From CAMAVH01 sp964628235 (lineage in GTDB: Bacteria; Pseudomonadota; Alphaproteobacteria; SMXQ01), in contig CAZVLU010000010.1 in assembly GCA_964628235.1 (NCBI GenBank), positions 17,026 through 81,025 on the forward strand: DNA of 64,000 nucleotides. Reading direction: 5' to 3'. Positions 25,074 to 31,802 of this stretch are shown here, one piece after another. The notes under the pieces were generated by a model, which was not told the origin of the DNA, did no database searches, and saw only the letters and a program-made list of their open reading frames with translations. The stretch's first letter is position 1, and each line of letters opens with the position of its first letter. A program made the position numbers and the translations under genes.

Positions 25074-26027
25074 TTAGGCCGTAATCTTATCGATCTCAGC
25101 CATGTCCTCAGCGTTCAGCTTCCAATTGCCTGCTGCCGCATTGGCTTCGATCTGTTCGGGCTTGGTCGCGCCGGCGATCACGCTGGCCACTGCGCCGTGC
25201 GCCAGCAGCCAAGAAAATGCTAGCTCCAGCAGAGTCTTGCCGTGCGACGTTGAGAAGTCGTCGAGCTTTTCGACGATGCTCCAATTGCGCTCTGTCAGGG
25301 TGCGGCCGGCGGCCCGCTTCTCTTTGGTCAGGCGGCCCTCCGGCATCGGCGCGTTGCGCTTGTACTTGCCGGTGAGCAGGCCGTTGGCGAGCGGGAAGAA
25401 CGGCAGCAGGCTCAAGCCATGCGCCTCCATGGCCGGCAGCAACTCGGCCTCCACCTGGCGATTGAGCAGGCTGTATTCGTTTTGGCAGGAGGCGAAGCGC
25501 GTCAGGTTCGCCGCCTTGGCCGTCCATTCGGCATCCACCGCCTGCCAGCCGGCGAAGCCCGAATTGCCGATGTAGCGCACCTTGCCCTGGGTCACGAGAT
25601 CGTCGAGGGCGCGCAGCGTCTCGTCGATCGGCGTCAGCGGGTCGGGCCGGTGCTGCTGATAGAGGTCGAGCCAGTCGGTCTTGAGGCGGCGAAGGCTGTC
25701 CTCGACCGCCTGCATGATGTAGCGGCGCGACGCCCCCTTCTTCAGGCCCTCGTCGTCCATCGGCATGGCGAATTTCGAGGCCAGGACGATCTCCTGGCGG
25801 CGCGGGCCGAGCACTTCGCCGAGCGCGATTTCCGAGCCGCCGCGGTCGCCGTAGGTATCGGCGGTGTCGAAGAAGGTCACGCCGACGTCGAGCGCCTTAT
25901 GGACGACCTTGCGGGTCGCTTCGAGGTCGATGCGGCCGCCGAAATTGTTGCAGCCGAGGCCGATCTCCGAGACGCGCAGGCCGGATTTGCCGAGATTCCG
26001 ATAGTTCAACTTCACGCTCCCCAACAT
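25074..26027 (-). CDS. Aldo/keto reductase
   Basis: A 317-residue NADPH-dependent oxidoreductase with the (beta/alpha)8 barrel of the family. The catalytic tetrad is visible as Asp and Tyr in FDTADTYGDRGGSE, Lys in LASKFAM and His in YQQHRPD. The NADPH-binding region near IAGATKPEQIEANAAA is also present. Sequence resembles the Mycobacterium/YghZ-like branch rather than sugar reductases; the substrate is unknown. It is on the minus strand, divergent from lexA across 246 bases that hold the SOS boxes. Confidence 0.9.
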   Translation of the reverse strand: MLGSVKLNYRNLGKSGLRVSEIGLGCNNFGGRIDLEATRKVVHKALDVGVTFFDTADTYGDRGGSEIALGEVLGPRRQEIVLASKFAMPMDDEGLKKGASRRYIMQAVEDSLRRLKTDWLDLYQQHRPDPLTPIDETLRALDDLVTQGKVRYIGNSGFAGWQAVDAEWTAKAANLTRFASCQNEYSLLNRQVEAELLPAMEAHGLSLLPFFPLANGLLTGKYKRNAPMPEGRLTKEKRAAGRTLTERNWSIVEKLDDFSTSHGKTLLELAFSWLLAHGAVASVIAGATKPEQIEANAAAGNWKLNAEDMAEIDKITA

Positions 26028-26108
26028 AGGTTTCTTGTTGATGCGCCGACCATAAGGGGCGCCCCCGGCTCTCGCCAGGGGGACTGTCCGACTGCCGCGC
26101 TTTGGCGC

Positions 26109-26163
26109 TTGACGGCGGCATAAGAACTAAACTAGAACAAAATCGGATGTTTTGGTTTTGTTC
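26109..26163. promoter_or_regulatory. lexA promoter with two LexA (SOS) boxes
   Basis: A perfect alphaproteobacterial LexA box GAAC-N7-GAAC lies at 26124-26138. A second, one-mismatch copy in opposite orientation (GTTT-N7-GTTC) lies at 26149-26163. A plausible promoter TTGACG-18-TAGAAC (26109-26138) is overlapped by the first box at its -10, which fits autorepression of lexA. Confidence 0.85.
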
Positions 26164-26273
26164 TATATCTAGCGTCTTCGCAAGCGAAGCGCCGGATTAG
26201 TTGGGTTTTCTAGCTTTTTGGCCGTCGGGCCACCGCTCTTGCGCCGCAGGACGGATTTCGCGACAGGGTTCAC

Positions 26274-27053
26274 ATGCTGACAAAAAAACAATCCGAACTG
26301 CTGCTGTTCATCAATCGCCACCTCGCCCAGCATGGCGCCTCGCCGTCCTTCGACGAAATGAAGGATGCGCTCAATTTGAAATCCAAATCCGGCATCCACC
26401 GGCTCATTACCGGCCTGGAAGAGCGCGGCTTCATCCGCCGCCTGGCGCACCGCGCCCGCGCCCTCGAGGTCATCCGCCTGCCCGAAACCTTGGTGAGCGC
26501 CGGCAACAGCGAGACCAGCCGGCCGTTTGCCGCGCCGCAGCCCACCCCCGAGCCGCGCAGCGGCTTTACGCCCCCCGAGCCGCGCAGCGGCTTCACGCCA
26601 AACGTCATCAAGGGCAAGTTCAAGCCTGGCCTGACCGGCGCCGCCCTGCCCGCCAACGCCGCCACCGGCGTCTCGATCGAACTGCCGCTCTATGGCCGGA
26701 TCGCGGCCGGCGCGCCGATCGAAGCGCTGCGCGACCATTCCAGCACTGTCGAGGTGCCGCCCAGCCTGATCGGTCGCGGCGAGCATTACGCCCTCGAAAT
26801 CGACGGCGATTCGATGATCGAAGCCGGCATTTTCGACGGCGACGTGGCGGTGATCGAACGCTGCGAGACCGCCGAGAACGGCACCATCGTCGTCGCCTTG
26901 GTCGACGACAACGAGGTGACCCTCAAGCGTCTGCGCCGCAAGCGCGACTCGATCGCCCTGGAGCCGGCCAACGCCGCCTACGAAACCCGCATCTTCGGCC
27001 CCGACCGCGTCAAGGTGCAGGGCCGCCTCGTCGGGTTGGTGCGGAAGTACTGA
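26274..27053 (+). CDS. lexA: LexA SOS repressor
   Basis: Represses the DNA-damage regulon and cleaves itself when RecA filaments form. The 259-residue protein has the N-terminal winged helix (LTKKQSELLLFINRH; SPSFDEMKDAL; KSGIHRLI), a linker, and the S24 protease domain. The cleavage bond is Ala145-Gly146 in GRIAAGAP, the nucleophile is Ser180 in DGDSMIE, and the general base is Lys218. The linker contains a perfect tandem duplication of nine residues, PEPRSGFTP at 92-100 and 101-109, which helps make the protein longer than usual. It is controlled by its own SOS boxes upstream. Confidence 0.97.
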   Translation: MLTKKQSELLLFINRHLAQHGASPSFDEMKDALNLKSKSGIHRLITGLEERGFIRRLAHRARALEVIRLPETLVSAGNSETSRPFAAPQPTPEPRSGFTPPEPRSGFTPNVIKGKFKPGLTGAALPANAATGVSIELPLYGRIAAGAPIEALRDHSSTVEVPPSLIGRGEHYALEIDGDSMIEAGIFDGDVAVIERCETAENGTIVVALVDDNEVTLKRLRRKRDSIALEPANAAYETRIFGPDRVKVQGRLVGLVRKY

Positions 27054-27129
27054 AGCGACGTCCCGAAAACCGCATGTCATGCCGATTTCGGCACTGCGAT
27101 GACGGGGCCGGCATAAGGCTGTAACATTT

Positions 27130-27150
27130 CCGGAATTTCAGCCGTTCCGG
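27130..27150. promoter_or_regulatory. Inverted repeat before the PhoD-type gene
   Basis: CCGGAA and TTCCGG arms separated by nine bases, ending six bases before the ATG at 27157. It could be an operator or a hairpin near the ribosome-binding site. It does not match a full Pho box. Confidence 0.3.
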
Positions 27151-27156
27151 TGCCTT

Positions 27157-28767
27157 ATGTCCCGTCGCCCGCCGTCCCGTCCGCTGTCCGCTCCGATCAC
27201 GCGCCGCCGCCTGCTAACGGGCCTCGCCGCCTCCACCTTGGCGGCGCCCTTCATCCTGCGCGAGCGCGCCTGGGCGCAATTGGCTGAACCTCTGATCTTC
27301 AAGACCGACCCGTTCAAGCTCGGCGTCGCCTCGGGCGATCCCGACAGCAGTTCGGTCGTGCTATGGACGCGCCTTGCCCCCGAACCCTTGAGCGTCGGCG
27401 GCGGCTTGCCGCAGGGCCCCGTCGCGGTCGAGTGGGAAGTCGGCCTCAACGAGCAGATGACCCGGGTGATGTTCCGCGGCAACGTCATGGCGCGGCCCGA
27501 GACCGGCTATAGCGTCCATGCGCTGGCGCAAGGTCTGTTGCCCGGCCGTCCCTACTGGTACCGATTTCGCGCCGGCGAAGCCGAAAGCCGCATCGGCCGC
27601 ACGCGCACCCTGCCGGCGCGGGCGAGCAACGGCGGCGATGCCGCCGCGCGCTTTCGCATCGCGCTCGCCAGTTGCCAGCGCATCGAGCATGGCCATTTTA
27701 CCGCCTGGGCCGACATCGCCAAGCGCGACCTCGACATGGTCCTGCATCTCGGCGATTACATTTACGAATATGCGCTGAAATCCGATGAGATTTATCGCCG
27801 CATGGGATTCGTTTTGCCCAGCAACGCGCTGCGCAAACTCGACTCGATCAACGACTATCGGCTGCGCCACGCGCTCTACAAACTCGATCCGCATCTGGCC
27901 GACGCCCACGCCGCCCACCCGTTCGTCGTCAGCTACGATGACCATGAGACGGTCAACAATTGGGCCGGCGACACGGCGCCCAACATGTCGGCCGCAGCGA
28001 TACAGAAATTGCGCGCGACCGCCTTCCAAGCCTATTACGAGAACATGCCGGTGCGCGCCGCCTTGCAGCCCAAAGGCGCCGCGATGCGCGCCTATCGCGC
28101 CTTCGAGGCCGGCGATCTGTTGCGCATTTCCAGCATCGACACGCGCCAATACCGCTCGCCGCATGCCTGCGGACGCGGCGACAAAATGCATTGCGACGAG
28201 CGCTTGGCGCCGGGCCGCAGCATGATCGGCAACGAGCAGGAATCCTGGCTGCTCGACCAATTGGGGCGCGGCGACACGACCTGGAATCTGGTCGGCAACC
28301 AAGTGATGATGATGCAATGCCAGTACAGCGAGCCGGCGCTCGACATCGTCGACACCGACAAGTGGGACGGCTATGCCGACGCGCGCAAGCGCCTGTTCGA
28401 CGGCATCGTCGCGCGCAAGACCAAGGGCCTGATCGTCGCCACCGGCGACATCCACCGCGCCTTCGCCGGCGATCTGAAAACGGATTTCGACAACGACAAG
28501 TCGCCAGCCATCGGCGCCGAGTTCATCTGCAGCTCGATCTCGTCGGCCGGCGACGGTTCGGCGGGCGCCGCGACATCCGCCAAGCTGCGCGGCGACAATC
28601 GCCATATCAAATTCTACGATGGCCGGCGCGGCTATACGGTTCTCGACTTCGACCGCAAGCGCTGCGAAGCGAGCTATCAGGCAGTCGCGAAAGTCTCGAC
28701 GCCGAACGCTGCCGTCACAACCATCAAGACACTCGCGGTCGAAGCCGGCAAGCCGGGCATCGCCTGA
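27157..28767 (+). CDS. phoD: Alkaline phosphatase D (PhoD)-family phosphodiesterase
   Basis: A 536-residue exported phosphatase/phosphodiesterase of the PhoD family, which releases phosphate from mono- and diesters with Ca and Fe. A twin-arginine signal (TRRRLLTGLAAST) targets it to the periplasm folded. An N-terminal PhoD domain is followed by the metallophosphatase core with LHLGDYIYEY, SYDDHETVNN, GNQVMMMQ and ATGDIHRAF. It stands alone on the plus strand; no Shine-Dalgarno is obvious. It converges with dsbA, the end of the metal island. Confidence 0.92.
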   Translation: MSRRPPSRPLSAPITRRRLLTGLAASTLAAPFILRERAWAQLAEPLIFKTDPFKLGVASGDPDSSSVVLWTRLAPEPLSVGGGLPQGPVAVEWEVGLNEQMTRVMFRGNVMARPETGYSVHALAQGLLPGRPYWYRFRAGEAESRIGRTRTLPARASNGGDAAARFRIALASCQRIEHGHFTAWADIAKRDLDMVLHLGDYIYEYALKSDEIYRRMGFVLPSNALRKLDSINDYRLRHALYKLDPHLADAHAAHPFVVSYDDHETVNNWAGDTAPNMSAAAIQKLRATAFQAYYENMPVRAALQPKGAAMRAYRAFEAGDLLRISSIDTRQYRSPHACGRGDKMHCDERLAPGRSMIGNEQESWLLDQLGRGDTTWNLVGNQVMMMQCQYSEPALDIVDTDKWDGYADARKRLFDGIVARKTKGLIVATGDIHRAFAGDLKTDFDNDKSPAIGAEFICSSISSAGDGSAGAATSAKLRGDNRHIKFYDGRRGYTVLDFDRKRCEASYQAVAKVSTPNAAVTTIKTLAVEAGKPGIA

Positions 28768-28800
28768 GAGGCGATCCTGGTGCTTGTTCCTATTCATCAA

Positions 28801-28830
28801 GCGCTGCGACGCCTATAGCGGCGCAGCGTT
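28801..28830. terminator. Imperfect hairpin between phoD and dsbA
   Basis: GCGCTGCG and CGCAGCG arms around a TATA-containing loop in the 76-base convergent gap. There is no strong T run on either side, so its role as a terminator is tentative. Confidence 0.4.
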
Positions 28831-28843
28831 CGCCATCCAAACC

Positions 28844-29503
28844 CTAGTTGGAGTCTTGGATTTTACGCACCTCGCTAGCAACCGCTTCATAAAGCTGACG
28901 GGGCCCTAACGAAGCTAGCGGGCTACCGTTGACGAAAAACGTGGGCGTCCCTCTCACCTTCGTCGCCTGAACGTCGGCGGCATCCTGCTTCAAGACAGCG
29001 TCAATTTCAGGGCGAGTTATATCTTGCTTGGCGCGGCTCCTATCAAGTCCCGCCATGACAGCGATCTCCCAAGCCAATCCAAGATTAGGGTTTCCGTGGA
29101 TAGCCCAATTCGCCTGCGCCCTGAGAAGCTCTTCAAGTACGGGCTCGAAGATGTCTTGTATGCGCGCAGCTTCCAATATGCGGACCACTTCGTCCGACCC
29201 TTCGTGAAAGGCGGCATACCGCAAAACGAGCCGAACATCCCCCGGGAAACTGGCAAGGATTTGTTTCACGATGGGGTAAAAAGCGCGACACGATTCGCAA
29301 GATGGATCAAAAAATTCGACGATCGTGACCGGCGCATCTGATGGTCCGATAATCGGCGCGTGCGGGCGGACGAGCGCTGTGGCAAACGTCAGAGCCTCAT
29401 CAGATTTAAGTTTGGCCAATTGACGGTCGTATAAAAACCCCGCGCCGAAAAAAATCGTCACGGCAAGGGCTGTCGTCAGTAGGACGATGAACCGTTTCGA
29501 CAT
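28844..29503 (-). CDS. DsbA-family periplasmic thiol oxidoreductase
   Basis: A 219-residue thioredoxin-fold protein with an N-terminal signal or anchor (about residues 5-24) and the redox motif CESC in FFDPSCESCRAFYP. The cis-Pro loop is in RGTPTFFVNG. It resembles the DsbA/DsbG-like group that contains BdbD. It follows dsbB with a TAATG stop-start overlap, so the two make a matched oxidation pair. In this operon it may oxidise or reduce the Cys pairs of Sco or other copper proteins (inference). G+C is low here: 32 of 60 by hand count over 29101-29160. Confidence 0.88.
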   Translation of the reverse strand: MSKRFIVLLTTALAVTIFFGAGFLYDRQLAKLKSDEALTFATALVRPHAPIIGPSDAPVTIVEFFDPSCESCRAFYPIVKQILASFPGDVRLVLRYAAFHEGSDEVVRILEAARIQDIFEPVLEELLRAQANWAIHGNPNLGLAWEIAVMAGLDRSRAKQDITRPEIDAVLKQDAADVQATKVRGTPTFFVNGSPLASLGPRQLYEAVASEVRKIQDSN

Positions 29504-29973
29504 TAGGACCGAGACCTCCGGCGGACGAAAAGAAGAAGCCCTGCAATCGCAGAGAAAGCGATAAGGGATAAAACCGGGATAGGGATTACGGACAAAATAA
29601 GCATATCAGAGCTGGAGCATGAAGGTCCCACGCCGCAAGGCTGGATGGCCTGAGGCAAAACGCCGAAATAGAGCAGCACATGAAACGCCGCAATCAATGC
29701 GCCAATAGTCGCGATGGCCAGCCCATAGAGCCAAATTCCTGCGTCGGAGCGATAACAGGCGATTCCCAATATGATTGATAAAGGGAACATACAAATGCGT
29801 TGAAACCAGCAAAGATCGCAGGGCGGGCGCCCCATGACTTCACCGATGAATAGGGCGCCAAAAGTCGCCGCCAGCGCAATCGCCCAAGCGAGGAAGAGCG
29901 ATTTCCATGGCAAGCCGGATGCAGATATCGGTTCCGTCATTTGCTTAATGCTTTCTTGGGCATGACGCCGCAT
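29503..29973 (-). CDS. Disulfide bond formation protein DsbB
   Basis: A 156-residue inner-membrane protein with four TM segments. It passes electrons from a DsbA-type partner to quinone. Both Cys pairs are present: CDLC in GRPPCDLCWFQR and CGVGPSC in the second periplasmic loop. Two starts are possible. ATG 29973 overlaps the stop of the small upstream gene (TAATG) and is used; ATG 29940 gives 145 residues. Its own stop overlaps the dsbA start in the same way. Confidence 0.92.
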   Translation of the reverse strand: MRRHAQESIKQMTEPISASGLPWKSLFLAWAIALAATFGALFIGEVMGRPPCDLCWFQRICMFPLSIILGIACYRSDAGIWLYGLAIATIGALIAAFHVLLYFGVLPQAIQPCGVGPSCSSSDMLILSVIPIPVLSLIAFSAIAGLLLFVRRRSRS

Positions 29974-30143
29974 TAGCGGTTGATGGTCAGGGGCGCGCTT
30001 CCCCGCTGCTCGCTTGCCTGCTGTATACGAACAATCGTCACAGTGAAAAACAGCATAACAAGACCGATCAGGACGAGAGCCACCGCAATATTGCGTGACC
30101 TCAGCCTCCGATCATGGAGAGTTTTTTTCTTCTCGCCATCCAT
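29973..30143 (-). CDS. Small single-TM protein, CoxF-like
   Basis: A 56-residue gene read from the sequence. A basic N terminus (MDGEKKKTLHDRRLRSRN) leads into one hydrophobic segment (IAVALVLIGLVMLFFTVTIV) that ends in RIQQ. This pattern resembles short single-TM proteins encoded beside cytochrome oxidase assembly genes in alphaproteobacteria (often annotated CoxF). It starts 10 bases after the sco stop and its stop overlaps the dsbB ATG (TAATG), so it is embedded in the operon. The neighbouring sco and PCu(A)C genes support a role in copper delivery, but the match rests on pattern only. Confidence 0.65.
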   Translation of the reverse strand: MDGEKKKTLHDRRLRSRNIAVALVLIGLVMLFFTVTIVRIQQASEQRGSAPLTINR

Positions 30144-30153
30144 ATAGTTTTCT

Positions 30154-30765
30154 TCAGCCTCGTTCGATTAAGCGCCTCAGCTTCGTGAGATTCGCCGTTG
30201 GCGAGTCGTCATGAATATCCAATGTTCCGCGAAAATCGCCATTCGCATCGACCATATAGACACTGCTTGTATGGTCCATCGTGTAGCCGCCGCTCTCCAA
30301 AGGAACGCGTTTCGAATAGGCTTTCCAACTTTTAATCACAGCATCGATCTGGTCGGCGCGTCCCGTTAAACCGACAATATTCGGCCCGAAACTGCCGACA
30401 TAATCGGCGAGAACGGCTGGCGTGTCGCGTTCTGGATCGACGCTGACTAAAAAAATCTTTATATCCGCGCCCGGCCCGACCTGCTCGACCAAATCGACGA
30501 GCCACGATAGCGTCGTTGGGCATACGTCGGGACAATTGGTGAAGCCGAAAAACAAAAGCCGGGGCTTGCCTAAAAAGTCGCGCTCGGTGACCGCTCTGCC
30601 TGTGTGGTCCGTGAGCTCGAAAGCGCCGCCCAATCGAAATGGCGGAGTCAGGGCGGCTTTATTCGATGGGTTGGCCGGGGGTGACAGCCAGTAACCGGTG
30701 GATAGCGTGGCGACGATTGCCACAGCGGCCCATGCGATTATACGAACGAATCGCATAGAACTCAT
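30154..30765 (-). CDS. SCO1/SenC-family copper protein
   Basis: A 203-residue membrane-anchored thioredoxin-fold protein. Sco proteins bind copper and reduce or metallate the CuA site of cytochrome oxidase; some act in redox signalling. One N-terminal TM segment is followed by the Cu-binding pair Cys78 and Cys82 in NCPDVCP and the third ligand His165 in MDHTSSVYMVD. It starts 3 bases after the PCu(A)C stop. Sco with PCu(A)C is a well-known copper-delivery pairing. Confidence 0.93.
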   Translation of the reverse strand: MSSMRFVRIIAWAAVAIVATLSTGYWLSPPANPSNKAALTPPFRLGGAFELTDHTGRAVTERDFLGKPRLLFFGFTNCPDVCPTTLSWLVDLVEQVGPGADIKIFLVSVDPERDTPAVLADYVGSFGPNIVGLTGRADQIDAVIKSWKAYSKRVPLESGGYTMDHTSSVYMVDANGDFRGTLDIHDDSPTANLTKLRRLIERG

Positions 30766-30767
30766 CG

Positions 30768-31271
30768 TCAGTTTCCATGTCCATTATGATTTTGTTGCGG
30801 ATCCGCGCGCTTCCTTAAAGACTCGACGACTAATTCCACCGCAACGGCCCCGGCTCGCTCGAACATCAGCGTAAGGGGGACGCGAGCGCCTTCCTTAAGT
30901 GGCTCGTTCAGGCCGACCAACATAATGTGAAGATTGCTTCCGGGTTGAAGCTCGATTTGGCCTCTCGCGGGAACGATAATTCCGTCCGTAGCGGCGCGCA
31001 TCCTCATAACGTCGTTTTCCATCGTCGTTCTATGCAATTCGGCCCGTTGCGCGAAGTCCGAGCGTGCTGAAATAAGGCGATCGTCTGAATTGCCATGGTT
31101 TTTTATCGTCATATAGCCCGCGCCCGTCACGGCCGACCTCGGCGTCTCTCGCGACCACGGGCGTTCGACGAGGATTTGGCTTGCCGCACCATCACTGCCT
31201 TCTGCGCGGGCCAAGACCACGCTCATTCCAACGGCCAGGATTAACGAACTCAGTCGATAGAATCCGATCAT
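30768..31271 (-). CDS. Periplasmic copper chaperone PCu(A)C
   Basis: A 167-residue exported protein with a signal peptide (about residues 1-23). The Cu(I)-binding residues follow the family pattern: His80 and Met91 (ELHRTTMENDVMRM), then His115 and Met117 in NLHIML. PCu(A)C passes copper to Sco or to oxidase. The C-terminal tail is His/Asn-rich (NHNGHGN) and may add a metal site. It lies between lspA and sco on the same strand. Confidence 0.9.
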   Translation of the reverse strand: MIGFYRLSSLILAVGMSVVLARAEGSDGAASQILVERPWSRETPRSAVTGAGYMTIKNHGNSDDRLISARSDFAQRAELHRTTMENDVMRMRAATDGIIVPARGQIELQPGSNLHIMLVGLNEPLKEGARVPLTLMFERAGAVAVELVVESLRKRADPQQNHNGHGN

Positions 31272-31292
31272 AACCGCATCAACCTCCGTTCA

Positions 31293-31784
31293 TCACTGTG
31301 CCTCGGTTGTCTGCCGCTGGAAAATAGCGGACAAGAGAATGAGCGCGACGCCGGAAACGATGAAGACATCAGCGATATTGAAAGTCGGCCAATGCCATCC
31401 CCCATAATGGAGATCGAGAAAATCGACGACAGCGCCGATACGCAGACGATCCAATATATTTCCCAGGGCTCCGCCAATAACGCCGCCGACCCCTATAATT
31501 TCATAGATATTCTTCGCTTGAAGAAGCCACCAAAACAGGATGCCGACGACGGCAAGCGTTATAGCAGCAAGGATCAATGGCTGATCCGTCGCGAAAAGGC
31601 CGAAGCTCACGCCGGAGTTGAACCCCAAGCGCAAATTGAAGAACGGCAATATTGGCACGACTCGGGAAGGATCGCTGAAAGCATCCAAAATCAACTGTTT
31701 CGTAAGCTGATCCGAGGCGAACGCGACAGCGATAAAGGGCAGTCCAAGCAAAAAAGAGCGTGGCGATAAAGGCGTTTGCGGCAT
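31293..31784 (-). CDS. lspA: Lipoprotein signal peptidase II
   Basis: A 163-residue inner-membrane aspartyl peptidase that removes signal peptides from lipoproteins. Four TM segments are predicted. The catalytic Asp pair is in GNILDRLRIGAVVDFLD and FNIADVFI. It lies 18 bases after the ZntA-type ATPase gene. LspA homologues next to heavy-metal ATPases are common in lead, cadmium and mercury resistance clusters, so this is probably an accessory copy rather than the housekeeping one. Confidence 0.92.
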   Translation of the reverse strand: MPQTPLSPRSFLLGLPFIAVAFASDQLTKQLILDAFSDPSRVVPILPFFNLRLGFNSGVSFGLFATDQPLILAAITLAVVGILFWWLLQAKNIYEIIGVGGVIGGALGNILDRLRIGAVVDFLDLHYGGWHWPTFNIADVFIVSGVALILLSAIFQRQTTEAQ

Positions 31785-31802
31785 TGGCTCTCAAATCCAG
31801 AA

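Noticed and set aside
27074..27103. Terminator after lexA
   Set aside because: TGCCGA-TT-TCGGCA forms a hairpin, but the stem is short and no T run follows, so it was not listed as a terminator.
27110..27157. Pho box before the PhoD-type gene
   Set aside because: Only a partial CTGTAAC-like half-site is present; the second half-site at the required spacing is missing.
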